NCBI RefSeq assembly: GCF_002878395.1
Contig: NC_061122.1
Location: 74,247,458 to 74,311,457, forward strand
Source: Capsicum annuum
Lineage: Eukaryota > Streptophyta > Magnoliopsida > Solanales > Solanaceae
Direction: 5' to 3'
Length of the DNA: 64,000 bases
This document shows positions 11,375-23,279 of the stretch, in pieces (the stretch's first letter is position 1; each line of letters begins with the position of its first letter). The translations under genes and the position numbers were made by a program. The notes beneath the pieces were generated by a model. The model did not search any database. It was not told the origin of the DNA and worked only from the letters and a program-made list of their open reading frames with translations.

Positions 11375-13949
11375 TGTCACGACCCAATTTACAATCATGA
11401 TGGCACATACTTTATCCCACCAGTAGGTAAGCCAAATTGTGGCCTGGAGCTATACGCAATGGTCTAATTTGGAGGAAAAAGGCATAAAGGCAAAAATATT
11501 CAAGTAAAGACATAAAATAATAATAGTCTAAAAGATAAATAAAACACTAATAACTATCACACGACCTAGTAGGGTTGGTACAAGAGATACTAACAAAAAG
11601 AACATAAGTACTGAAATAGTCAAATACAAATCCATCCTGAATAGAAAAATAGTAGACATAAGTAATAGAAGGAAAAAGGAAAACTGAAACTCCAAGAGCT
11701 CACACTATCTTCAAACTCAATACAACATGATCTCAACATCAATGACGGCCATTATACTCGAATCTACACCAAAAAGCTATAAAAGTGTAGTATGAGTACC
11801 AAAGCCAAGGGTACTCTATAGGCATTATTGACCGACTGAGCTAAATCAAGTTATAAGTATAATAAGATGCAAAATAAATAAGATAAGTCAAGCTAAAAGG
11901 GCAAACCAGGAATAGAGCTCTAATACTATAAATAAATAACAGAAACAGATAAATATGGAACAAAACATAAAAACACTACAAGACTTGCCCCCATAAGCTA
12001 GTAAATATAGAAAAGTAAATAACCCAACGTGGGCTCTCATATGCCCAGAGGGTGAAATCAAAGGGAAGTGCATTATCAAAGTACTATAAATTTATCAAAT
12101 AATAAGACATAGCCACATATATACCATCTCATATTGTGAAAAAACTCTCAATGCTTGATTCAAATCAGAACTCAATATCATTATCACTATCATAATTTTC
12201 TAGACTTGAACATGAACTCTTGTCATCAATATCATTATAAATTACCGGACTTGAATCGAAACACAATATCAATAAACCACCGGATTTGTCTCGAAATGAG
12301 CACTAACTCCCAAACACCAAACTAACATAATAATTATGTATCTAATATCCTCGAGGTCTCAAAATAATCATTTTTAAAAGGTATAACATGCGTATAGAAG
12401 TCTATGAGAGCTAACACAAATCTTATCCTAAGGTGGGTCGGAGGGGCCCACTCCTAATCTCCAAAATCTATTCTAAGGCAAATTCTACTCCGCACTAGTC
12501 TAAGGTCTCTAAATTCAGTTCTAGATATTAAATAAACTATAATTAGCCCTAAGATATCAATTCTAACCAAATAAGACTAATTATGTCAACTAGACCTAAT
12601 TTATGTTTCCAAAATAATATAAATAATCTAAATAATGCTAGTTACACCAACTATATCTCCAATACCTAATTTCACATCACATATCTAGCATAATATCGTA
12701 AATATACTATGAATTAGCCCAATCTATGAGGAAGGTAAACCTAGCCTACTTGGATGCCAAAGAAAAGCCTGAAGGAATCAACTAAATCATCTATTTCCCC
12801 TTTTGAGAATCTTCTAAAAGATGCCACACTATCGAAATCACAATCTACTCTTCAAAATGAGAACAAAGATACATATATTAAACTATTGAGCTTTGGATCC
12901 AAAATTACGTAAAAATTCTATGTGGGGCCTATTTGAAGAATCATACTTTCAAAATCGATAATGCATCTTCAATGCTCAAGGAATATTTACCCTCAAGAAT
13001 GGGTGAATTCTAAGCTCAATGGTTCCACAATCAACCCACCAATATTTTAGGGATGTTGGAAAATGATAAAGGATATAATCATCAAATTGATGGAAGGTTA
13101 CTAAGAATTTGGAGAAGAAACGCATTATTCTATCTTGTGAATACCCAAAATCATCCACTAATAGTTATCCCAAGTTTTCACATACTTTAGGGTTCTACAC
13201 TCTTAAAAATGGTTGAAACATGAGAGAAATTGGGCTAAGTGGGGAATTTAGCAAGACTTGCTGACCAATGCACATGTCACATAAGCAACCTTTGGCCGCT
13301 TAAGTGGTCATTGCATAAGCGCCAAAGGCATCGCTTAAGAGAAACCTGCTGAATAAGCCAGACCTCTTAATAAACTGACTGACCGCTTTAGATTCCTTCT
13401 ATTATGCGACCCAGTGGGTGCTAAAGCGAATACATTAGCACCAATTGAGGCTTGGAAATTTCCTAAGTCTCCACCGATCCCTTGGAATTTATTTAGAATC
13501 TCGTATACGTAAAAAAACTATGGTATCCTATCAAATTCGATGTTCTGGACTCAATGGTGTAGTCAAAATTTCTATCTAAAATCATTTCAACAAAAAGTGG
13601 GTCCCACACCCACGTGTTATTTTTCATAACTGTTCGGCCAATGGCTCGAAATAATTTCGAAAGCCTTAGGACCCGTACCAAGGATGAACCTATCCTAAAA
13701 TCAATGTTTTCAAGCTATTACAATTATCAAAATTGGCATATGAGGTTGTTTGATTGAAATTTTTTCTCAGTAGCCAATTTTAACTAGCAAAGACTTCAAA
13801 ATAGGGAATTGACTCTAAAAACTAAATAAACTTCTCAATTACTAAACTGCCAACTCTAGCAAGTCATAAATAACTCGGGGAAGTTCTAGGAAACCTCTAA
13901 ATGGTGAAAATAATTGGAAATGCATAAAATGACTTGGGGTGTCATTATA
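11375..13949 (-). repeat. Minus-strand LTR-X, 2.6 kb, shared by two internal regions
   Basis: The left end is tgtcacgaccc (11375) and the right end ggtgtcattata (13949). On the minus strand it therefore starts TATAATGACACC (TG decayed to TA) and ends GGGTCGTGACA, like LTR-X on the plus strand (49187-55027). The word tttggcttacctactgg appears inverted near 11420-11440. A cluster of 'gcgcc'/'cgctta' words lies at 13259-13447. To its right sits a pol C-terminus (13985 upwards); to its left sit leader, gag and integrase debris, all on the minus strand. It is thus positioned as 3' LTR of one copy and 5' LTR of another. Flanking 5-mers (aaaag, atatt) do not match, which argues against a simple solo LTR. 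Confidence 0.75.
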
Positions 13950-13984
13950 ATATTTACTACTAAAAGAACTTTTATCGGCAAAAG

Positions 13985-16640
13985 TAAAGGGTTAGGATGT
14001 ACCTGAAGACTCGAATAAGTGATGATAATGGGCTTATATCTCTCTCTCGATCTCCTAAGTAGCCTCCTCCACTGTGTGGTGCCTCCACTAAACCTTAACT
14101 ACTGGAATCTTTCTAGAATGCAGCTACCTGACATCTCTAGCTAATACGAGCACAGGCTCTTCCACGAAGTTCATCCTATCATCTAACTGAACTGAATCCC
14201 TTCTAAGCACATGAGATACATCTAGAATATATCACCGCAACATAAGAACATGGAAGATTGGATGGACAACAAAAAATCTAGGGAAGGATAGGCACCTCCC
14301 TAGATTAGATGGACAACAAAAAAATCTGGGGAAGGATAGCCACTTCCTTAATTGTGCAAAGGATCTCAAAGGTCCAATATGTCTGGAGCTGAACTTAACT
14401 TTCCTCTTGAACATTATACAAAATTTATAGGGGATACACAGAGAAATACCTGGTCACCAACAATAGATCTCAAGGCACGAAGTCTATGGTATTGATAAGC
14501 CATCTACCTACTACGAGTTTCCCTCAACCCTTCCTAAATTACCATGACTCTATCCAACAACTCTTAAATAAAGTCAGTACTACGGGGTCTAATCTCGAAG
14601 GTCTTAAACCACCCAATTGAAGAACGACATTGCCTACTATATAAACTTCAAAAGGTGCAATCTCTATACTCGAATGCTAACTAATATTCTACGTAAACTC
14701 TACCAAATCCAAGTGCTTTTCCTACTGACCTATAAAATCCATAACACAGGCTAAGAGCATATCCTTAAGAACCCAAATAGTCCACTCCAACTGCTCGTCA
14801 GTTTGGTGGTGGAAGGCTATGCTAAGATCCACCTAAGTATCCAACTGTTCCTGAAAAATCTCTCTTAAAGCTAAAAGTGAACACCGAACCCTGGTATTAA
14901 ATAATAGATAGGCACACCATGCAAATGGACCATCTTATGAACATAAATATAGGCTAACCTCTCTACACTAAAGTTTATCTAAATAGTAATGGAACATGTT
15001 GATTTGGTCAATGGATCTATAATTATTGAAATACCATCAAACCATGGGATGTGCAAGGTAAACTACTAACAAACACCATGGTAATTCACTCCCACTTCCA
15101 CTTGGGAATCAAAAAATTCTGAATCAAACCACCATGTCTCTAAAGCTCGACCTTCACCTATTGACAACATAGGTGACGAGCTATAAAGTCTTTCATATCT
15201 CTTTTCATACTATTCCACCAATAATGTAGCCTTAAATTAATATACATCTTAGTTGTACCCAAGTAAATAGAATACCCGAAGCTATGAGCCTCATAACCCA
15301 GAGCTATGAGCCTCATGCAATATCATCTAAATCAAGTCTCCAACCCTCAAAACATAATTGTGACTATCGAATCTCAAAAAACCCTTAGAATCTATAGTAT
15401 CCTCTTGGACTCACTATTCAAAACCTAATCCTGAATGATGCAAAGTCTCATATCCTCAAACTGATGACTATAAATTTGCTCAAATAGGGTAGACCTTGCC
15501 TTAACACTAACAAGAATCCTCTTGTGATTTGAAATATCTAGTTGCACTATTAAGTTGTCAAAGAACTAGATGTCCCACTCTAATGACCTTTGAAAAATTG
15601 AGATAGAAACCAAACTACCCATACTTACTATCTTCCAGCTCAAGACATCCGCTACTATATTTTCATTTCCCAGATTATACAAAATAGAGATGTCATAATC
15701 CTTAAGCAACTCTATCTATCTACGCTGCCTAGAATTAAGCTCTCTTTGGGTCATAAGATGCTGAAGACTTTGATGATCCATGAAGATCTCACAATGCATG
15801 TCATAAAGATAATGTCTGTAAATCTTAAGCATGAAGACTACTACCACCTACTCAAAATCATGAGTGTGGTAGTTACTTTCGTGGACCTTTAGCTACCTCA
15901 ATCATAAGCAATTACTTGAACCTACTCTATCAACACACAACCCAAACCAAAAATTGAAGTATCATTATATACAGTGAATCCCTAACCCACAACATGAAGA
16001 TCCAAAATAGGAGCCAAAATGAGGAATCCATTGAGCTTTCCAAAGCCTGACTCACAGCCTACGAACTATCAGAAAGAAACCTCTTTTTGAGTCAATCTAG
16101 TCATCGACGTTGTAATAATAGCAAAAATCTCAATGAACCATCTAGAATAACCTACCAAACCAATGAAACTATGAAACTACAATGCAGATGTAGGTCTAGA
16201 TCAATCATAAATAGCCTTAATCTTCACTGAGTCTACCATAATCCTATTCTTAGACACCATATGCCCAAGAAATTTCATCGACTCCAGCTAAAACTCACAC
16301 TTAGAGAATTTGGAAAGCCCCTCATAATATCTCAAAGTCTAGAGCACAATCCTCAAATTCTACATATGCTCTTCTACACTCCTTAAATACAACATGATGT
16401 CATCGATGAACACAATCACAAAATAAATCCAAATAAGGCTTGAACACACAGTTCATTAGATTGATAAATGTTATTATGGCATTGGTCAACACAAAAGATA
16501 TCACTTGGAACTCATAGTGGCTTTAATGGATCCTAAAGGTTGTGTTTGCGATATCTTCAACTAATGTAATCGGACCTCAAGTCAATCATATAGAACACAT
16601 TATTTCCATAAAATTAGTCAAACAAATCATCAATATGAGA
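13985..16640 (-). pseudogene. Ty3/gypsy pol (RT, RNase H, integrase), degenerate
   Basis: Minus-strand pol running from 16640 down to 13985. Visible in order: an RT segment with DLFD and a MIDLRSDY strand (about 16625-16560); the RT catalytic strand VIVFIDDIM (about 16420-16395); RNase H with a 'YNDTSIFGLGCVL'-like stretch (about 15975-15935) and a 'DHQSLQHLMTQREL'-like stretch (about 15785-15740); integrase; and a terminal VEEAT.EIE motif at 14060-14035. Stops occur every few dozen codons and the frame changes repeatedly. The N-terminal half (gag, protease, RT start) is cut off where element 1 begins (16646). It was probably the target into which element 1 inserted. Confidence 0.78.
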
Positions 16641-17499
16641 CATAATGTAAGACCCTATAAATTTCATAGCTTAAATCAATTCTTTAGGCTTGTTAAGGGG
16701 TCCCACACTTAGAATATTTTAGCTAAGTATTCAGACTTAGATTTTTTTTAGCCTTTGAAAGTTGGAGGTCTTATTTCATGGATTTTACACCCATTAAATA
16801 TGGATATTTAGGTTGATTCATGATCAGGAATATCTGTAGGTATTTTTGGACAAGTTTTAAAATTTTTGGACTTCGTTTGAAACTCTTTTGGAATCTCAAA
16901 ATAGTGGATTAATGCGATCTTGGCATGCCGCATCGACTATCGTGTTGATGAATATTTTCCCCATCTCTCAGCATTAATTTCTAGTGAGTTGACGTAGACT
17001 CGATGCGATGCATTGGCTATCACTTTAATGGGAATGACGCGGCATGTTGGTCTACGTATCAATGGTACATTTTTTAATAATAAAAATAACACATCCTTGG
17101 GGGTATTTAGGTCTTTTTGTATTAACCTTCATTCCTCAAAATATGAAATTAATCAATTTAGAGAGCAAATAAACTTATTCTTTCTCTAATTTTGCTAAAG
17201 GATAAAACCCTAGAAGCTTTAATTTCAAATTAAGAAGTCAAGATTTCACCATAAATTTTTAGAAATTTCTTAACTAAGATATGTGAAGTGTTCATCTAAG
17301 GGTTCCTTCCTGTAATACCCCGATCATTTCGTAAGCCTAAATTTGTCTTTTGAGTGGATATGTATGACTTCCAAAGTGATTGATATTTAAACCATGTTGT
17401 ATTTCTCTAATTTCTACTCTTTGTCATGTATATCATTGAATAATCTTTCCATCAATACTAATTTTATCAAAATTCGACATCGGATGAGTGAGTTATGGC

Positions 17500-17860
17500 C
17501 ATTTTACTCAATGATATCGGTTCGCCTAGGTTTGACGGTCGACCTAGTGGACCGTCAAGTGCCCCATCAAGCCGAGGCAATGACTTATTTTTCAGGCCAT
17601 CATGGGATGGCCAAGTTGGAGGACCATCAAAAAGTTCACGGACCGTCAAGGGGTCTGTCAGGTCGAGATAGAATGTTTCATTTCTGGCCTTCGAATGACG
17701 GACGACTTGGTGGACCGTCAATTTCCTGATGGACCATCACTTTGACCGTCACGTTGATGCAAAATGTTCCAGTTTTGTCACTCGAGTGACAGACGATCTG
17801 GTGGACCGTCAGGAGACTTGACGGACCATTAGATCGACCGTCACAGGCCCTGATTAGCAG
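17500..17860 (+). repeat. Cluster of GACGGTCC-type inverted words in solo LTR
   Basis: The words ggaccgtca, gaccatca, tgacgg and gaccgtc recur on both strands about every 20-60 bp, for example tgacgg(a)...ccgtca at 17695-17720. Together they form many short imperfect hairpins. The block ends about 50 bp before the TATA-like stretch, so it occupies the upstream promoter part of the LTR. Confidence 0.7.
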
Positions 17861-17910
17861 ATTTCAGCATTTTCAAAAAAGGGCATTTTTGTCATTTTCT
17901 CCATATGTGG

Positions 17911-17930
17911 TCTTATATATGTATATATCA
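17911..17930 (+). promoter_or_regulatory. TATA-like promoter of the solo LTR
   Basis: The stretch tcttatatatgtatatatca is the strongest TATA-like site in the LTR. It is followed at once by a C/T-rich leader (ccttctcctttctcttcc). This is the expected place for the U3/R boundary. The transcription start is not shown by sequence alone. Confidence 0.5.
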
Positions 17931-18170
17931 AAGTGGAGAAGAGCCACTCATTTCCTTCTCCTTTCTCTTCCAATCTTCAAAGAATCTCCTAGAAACTAGG
18001 GTTCCTACAAGATCCAAAATCCAAATCTTTTTCCAAGAAATTCAGAGAATCTTTCATGAATTTCTCCAAGTTGTTCAAGAACTAAGTTTCCCAAGTCAAA
18101 GGCATCAAGAATCTTGGCCTAAAATTATGAGAAGAGTTCCAAACAAGTTTTCACATCTTCAAATAAAAAT

Positions 18171-18182
18171 CCAAGGTATGTG
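18171..18182 (+). promoter_or_regulatory. Putative 5' splice site in solo LTR leader
   Basis: CCAAG|GTATGTGG (cut after 18175) is a close match to the plant donor consensus, and lies about 250 bp after the TATA-like site. Equivalent AAG|GTATG or CAG|GTATG sites lie at the same place in other LTRs (27046, 35109, minus-strand 37187). It would be the donor of a leader intron ending before gag. Unproven. Confidence 0.45.
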
Positions 18183-21100
18183 GGGTTTCAACAACAATAC
18201 TCCTTTCATTCTTTTGCCTAAAGATTTACTTTCTATTATTGATTTACATGATTTTGCAAGTGCGTTTACACCCAAATTTCTTTATGTATGATTTATGAGA
18301 CTTGAGTTGAATAATTTTGATATTTATGGTTATTTCACCATCATGCTTCTTAAATTGAGTATTTATTCCATGAGATGTATATTGTCATTATATATTGATG
18401 ATTTCTAAGTGATTTATGATAAGTGTCAAGATTTGTGTTTTTCTATGAGAAATTTGACTATTGAATATATATATATCGATGTTTGAATTGGATGTCAAGA
18501 ATGAGTTAAATGATGTTTCCTTGAAGCTTTGGCATTTGAAATAATTTGATAAGAAAATTTACTTGATGTTGAGAAACATTGTTTGAATTTGAGTCGAGTT
18601 AGGAATCCATAATCGTATATGATTTACCGATGAGATATAATATTGTTTTGGTCATCATGATAGACCCATGAGTTGATATTGATTGAGGTGGATTTCCTAA
18701 TGCGTTCTGAGCTGAGTCTGGGAGGAGTATCTAGCACCGAGAAGGAAATTTGATATTTCTCCAGAACTATGCGCTACCGTAGGATTGATGTTGATAGTTA
18801 TGGGCCAAAGGCCGAGTATGAGATTATGATGATGAGATTGAGGTTGTAATCCCTATCAAGAGTATGACACCCCTGCCAATATGGGGTTCTCTCCTTAGGA
18901 GGGAAAAATGTTGGACTTTATGCAGCTCATATAGAGTAGTTATGTCAGTTATAAGAAACTCCCAAACCTATAATGATCTAAGTACCATGAGTTATCGAGT
19001 CACTCTAAGTCATGACTCAAAGAATTTAAGTTGAGTTAAATGATTTAGGAGCTTTATAAAGCATATGTTATTACTGATGACTTTTGGAAATGATGTTTTA
19101 GATAATTCAAGTGAAGAGAGTTGTTATTGTCAGCATGCATGATTTTCTTATACACTTATGATATTATTCAAAATGTTGCATCCACCCCCACATACTCAGT
19201 ACATTCCCAAGTACTGACTCTCATACTCTACTGTATTCTATATTTTTTCCTGATATAGGTTTAGGTGCTCAGTCTCAGCAGTGACAGTGATCTCTGAGTA
19301 TCCTCATCTACATTCCTGAAGTTGGTGAGTCCTCATGGTTTGAGGACCTATCTCTTTCATTTTATCTTGTTAATAGATGGTTATTTCCTTTCAGTTTAGT
19401 ACAAGTCAGTTGGGGATCTGTCCCAATGGCTCCTTAATTCTATGTAGTAGAGGCTTTGTCAGACTAGAGTACTAGTATGTATAGAATGTTAGTATTTTAA
19501 TTGTACAGGACAATATTACTTCATATCTCAGTATATTCATGTCATGATTATTCTTCCCTACTTTATGATGATTCATGTCATAGAGAGTTCTGAAAGTAAT
19601 AACAGGCTTAAAGGGTTATCTTGAGGCCACGTGTGGACTTTAGCACTATGCGATGTCTTGGGATAGGTTCTTGGGGTGTTACACTTCCACCCTTGGAGTT
19701 CAAGAAACTCCTTTAAAGTTCATGTAGAGTGATCTTGATTTCCATGAGTTGAACTAAAGTGTATTCATGATTTATTGCAAGATTTGTATAGAATTAATTG
19801 ATATGTGTGCTTTATCATGTGAATTCATTTTAAAACTCTTGGAATTTTGTAATTGGAATTGAATCACGTTGCCTACGTTTTGTTTTAGTATTATGTGCAT
19901 ATATTATACCCCATAAGTGTTTGATAAATTGTCCATGTGAGTTGAATAGTGAAATTATATCATGTTTAACAAGTCTTTAAGTGTTTGCTTGAATGCCCAA
20001 ATGAATGAATGATGACTAAGTAGTTAGTTACCATGTCTCAAGAATTTTGCCATGTCTTTTAAGTTTATGCTATTGAGTCCTGGGGGTATTTAATGCCTAA
20101 AAATTTAGCTGTCTAGAGCTATGGTTAGTCATAGAGTAGAATCAGTCATGTCTCGATCAGTAGAATTCAGTTAGTTAACAGAATTCAGTAGTATTCCATC
20201 AGTCCATGGAACTCAGTGAACTCAGTTTAGTTCAGTTATATAGTACGATCAATAATGGTTCAGTCTAGCCTGGTACAATTTAGAATTCAGTTCGGTGTCT
20301 ATTCAGTTGGGAGTAGGATTAAGCACCGGGTGAACCCCGGGATGGGGACTCACCTTCAAGTAGAGGGTAAAATCCCTAGAAGCAGTCCTTATATTCCAGA
20401 ACTACATAGCCAGCATAGGTTGAGACATCAACCTACCAGTTAAGGGTTGATGAGGTGATCTACCTGCCAGTTGAGGGTATCACCGTTCTCATTTAGAGTA
20501 CCTACCTAACGAGGGTAACTTAGCACTTGTCCTTACCTATGGCATGGTATTGACACTCTTCCAACTAAGGTTATATGTTGGACCCCAGATCAGTTAGAAA
20601 AGGGAAATGTCAGTTAGATGATTACTTCCCATAATCTCAAATTCAGATTCAGTCTCAATATGGAACTCAGTTCAGTTTTGCATATTTAGGACTGTCAGGC
20701 ACAGCCACTCAGCTCAGTATAGGACTTAGTTTAGTTTTACAAAATCAAGATTGTCAGATGCAGTCATTTAGTTACCATTAATCCAGTATTCAGTGTTATG
20801 ATGATCTTAGTACAATTTATATATTCATGCATATACTCTCATTCAGTCATACTCATGTTATTCAGTTATTATTGTTCATGTATGTGAACTCATGCATTTC
20901 AGCCTACCTTAATGAGCAACCTGTACTTTCAAATTATATACGCATACTTTTTTTGTGCTATGATGTATTATATCATAGGTTCAGACGCAGAGGCTCCACA
21001 ACACTCTTAGCAGTTCAGATTTTCAGTAGTCAGCATAGTGGTGAGTCCTCATAGTTTGAGGACATGGTGATTTTCTGCATTTCAGTATTATTTTTAGTAT

Positions 21101-21409
21101 TCGGAGTTAGTTGAGGGTTTATCCTATCAACTCCACAGTTCAGACAGTTAGAGGCTTTTCAGACTAGTGTATTTTTAGATAGTTGTTCAGTTTTTCAGTA
21201 CTTATATTCAGTTTTGGTACTTTGATATCGCATTCAGATTTATTTACAGATTTGAACCTTATGGCATATGTTTTGCCTAATTTCCATAATCCTTATAGTA
21301 TTTATCACACAATTATTATAGCAGGTACCATTCATGGGTTAGCTTGTGGTCATTTAGCATTACAAGCACCGTGTAGCATCTGGGGAATAGACTTGGGGCG
21401 TTATAAACT

Positions 21410-21421
21410 TGGTATCAAAGC
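21410..21421 (+). other. Element 1 primer binding site (tRNA-Met type)
   Basis: TGGTATCAAAGC, five bases inside the LTR end, is complementary to the 3' end of plant initiator tRNA-Met except for one G-to-A change. It is where minus-strand DNA synthesis would be primed. Confidence 0.85.
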
Positions 21422-21614
21422 CTAAGGTTCATTAGTATCCTAGAAAGTCTGAAAGCCACATTTAGTAGATTCTTGTGCATGGGTGTGTTGCGAGCCACAC
21501 TTATGGACAGTATATTATAGGATGTTTTATAAAAAGTTTCCCTTCTTTTAGTATTCATGTTGTGCGAGTGAGAATGAGATCTAGTTTCACTCTCTTTCTA
21601 AACGTAGCTTCTCT

Positions 21615-21631
21615 TTTATTTGCAGAATATA
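21615..21631 (+). promoter_or_regulatory. Putative 3' splice site before element 1 gag
   Basis: The stretch ttttatttgcag ends at 21625. Three bases later comes ATA (21629-21631), at the place where element 2 has its gag ATG. Element 2 has the analogous ttctttttatag three bases before its ATG. Together with the LTR donor sites this suggests a leader intron of about 2 kb. The donor in this copy is mutated. Confidence 0.45.
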
Positions 21632-22680
21632 CGTCCAAAGAGGACTCAGGTAAGAGGAATGGGAGATCAGACAGCCCCCCAGGCTATCTATCCAGATTCT
21701 TTGGGCGAGCATGCATCCCACATAGAGTTCATAGCAGCCTTAACCACCCTATCTCATTCTGTAGCAGCCTAGAATGAATGTTTAATTACGATTCTTTCCA
21801 ACTCAGTGGCCAATACTGTTACTGCCAGGATTTAGGATTTCACTCGAATAAACCCTCTGTCGTTTACTAGGTCTAAGTTAGATGAGGACCCTCAGGAATT
21901 TCTTGATTCGGTGTAGAAGGTTACTGATATTATAGTGGTGACAGCTAGTGAGAGTGCTGAATCAACTGTATACCAGCTGCAGGATGTGGCTCACTCATTG
22001 TTTAAATAGTAAAAGGTAGAGATGGCCATAGATACAAGGCCTATAGAGTGGGAGAAGTTTGCCACTACTTTTCTGGATAGGGTCTTTCCACTAGAGTTTG
22101 AAGTAGGGCAACATAATGGTGAAAGAGTATTCTCCAAAGTTTACATAGTTAGCCAGATAAGCTCCTCATATGATAGCAGATAGCAGGTCTAAGATAACCA
22201 AGTTTATGTTTAGAGTGAATGATAGTGTGGTTAAAGAGTGCAAAACTATGATATTGATCAGTGAGATGGACTTGTCAAGGTTGATGGTCCATGCACACCA
22301 AATAGAAGAGAAGAAGAATAATAAGGGAGAGAAGCTGAACAAGAGAGCTAGAATAGGTAGTTTCAACTTTACTCAACCTAAGTCAAATGGTGGGAATCGT
22401 TCTTAGTTTCGCTCAAAATCTTTAGTCCTAGCTCCATCCTCAGCCAGTATTCTTGTACCAAAATTCAGAGACGACAATGGGGATAGGGCACCAGGTCCTA
22501 AACCCCAGGGCAGTGTTAGCAGTGCTCGAACTAATCCCCTTTGTATGAACTGTGGCAAAAACCACTAGGGTATCTGTAGAGCAGGTAGTGATGTGTATTT
22601 AGGGTGTGGCAAGCTGGGCCACAGAGTCAGATATTATCCCCAATCAGGTTCTCAGGGTTAGTATAACCATTCCCTAGCTC
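21629..22680 (+). pseudogene. Element 1 gag (capsid and zinc knuckles), broken
   Basis: Gag would form the cytoplasmic particle that packages element RNA. The start codon is ATA. Recognisable are RIXDFTRINPLSF (about 21828-21865), DEDPQEFLDSV, YQLQDVAHSLF, then PIEWEKFATTFLDRVFPLEFE (about 22040-22100), after which about 18 codons present in element 2 are missing. A double CCHC region follows at 22536-22650: C-M-N-C-G-K-N-H with a stop inside, then an incomplete second knuckle whose first Cys is lost (Y-L-G-C-G-K-L-G-H). Several stops are present. Non-functional. Confidence 0.85.
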
Positions 22681-22789
22681 AGTTCGATTACTCGAATCAG
22701 TAGGGTGCTATTTCCAATGCCACAGTGGGCAACGCCCATATAGACTCTATGCTCTTCATCCTCAACAGGATCAGGAAAGTTCTCCTAAT

Positions 22790-23270
22790 ATGGTCACTGG
22801 TACCTTACAAGTTTATCATTTGTATGTTTATGCTTTATTAGATACAGGAGCCTTTTTATCCTTTATTACTCTTTATATAGTTGTTGACTTTGAAGTCAGT
22901 CCCGAAATCCTAGCAGAGCCTTTCTCAGTTTCTACTCCAGTAGGTAAATCTATCATAGCCTAATGGGTATACAGAAACTGTTTGGTTATGGTATCTCAGA
23001 AAGTCACTTCAGCAGACTTAGTCGAATTAGAGATGACTGATTTTGATATCATTCTTGGCATGGATTGGCTTCATTCCTGCTATGCCTTATTCGACTGTAG
23101 AAATAGAATTGTTCAATTTTAGTTTCCAAATGAACCCATCCTAGCGTTGAGGGGTAGTACTTCAGCACTCAGGGGTTAGCTTGTTTCTTACTTTGGGCTA
23201 GAAAAATGATATCTAAGGGATGTTTCTACCATCTCATTCGAGTTTAGGACTCTAGTTCAGAAACCCCTAC
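22790..23270 (+). pseudogene. Element 1 aspartic protease
   Basis: The catalytic L-L-D-T-G-A motif is intact at about 22835-22852, followed by the domain's later strands: PFSVSTPVG (about 22920-22946) and the conserved DFDIILGMDWL stretch (23040-23072). Stops and frame changes occur downstream. It would cleave the Gag-Pol polyprotein. It follows gag and precedes RT, the normal order. Confidence 0.82.
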
Positions 23271-23279
23271 TCTTGAATC

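Larger units (their letters stand above)
17311..19683 (+). mobile_element. Solo LTR nested in element 1's 5' LTR
   Basis: The 2,373-bp insert starts TGTAATACCCC and ends GGGGTGTTACA, perfect short inverted termini. It is flanked by identical 5-bp target duplications cttcc (17306-17310 and 19684-19688). The empty site is visible in element 1's own 3' LTR (27071-27082, tttcttccatcc). No PBS or polypurine tract is included, so it is a solo LTR, normally produced by recombination between the two LTRs of a full element. Open frames inside (17394-17729, 17467-17721, 17905-18291) are LTR sequence and not genes. Confidence 0.95.
16646..21405 (+). repeat. Element 1 5' LTR (interrupted)
   Basis: Begins tgtaagaccc and ends ggggcgttata just before the PBS; the terminal CA has become TA. 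Net length without the nested solo LTR and its duplicated 5 bp is about 2.38 kb. Sections in order: a CpG-containing repeat-word region (gcgatc, gatgcgatgc; about 16910-17060), a leader-like stretch ending with a decayed donor site (AAG|ATATGT, 17279), then a CAGT-rich part (about 20140-21230) including 'gagggta' units (20350-20520). It is matched by the 3' LTR at 26414. Confidence 0.88.

Noticed and set aside
11375..13949. Simple solo LTR
   Set aside because: Flanking 5-mers do not match, and pol and leader/gag sequences lie on either side in the same orientation.
17394..17729. 111-residue open frame
   Set aside because: It is created by the GACGGTCC repeat-word cluster in the solo LTR, and both strands are open for the same reason.
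17905..18291. 128-residue open frame on the plus strand
   Set aside because: It lies wholly inside the solo LTR, starts at the TATA-like stretch and has no domain. It is LTR leader read by chance.
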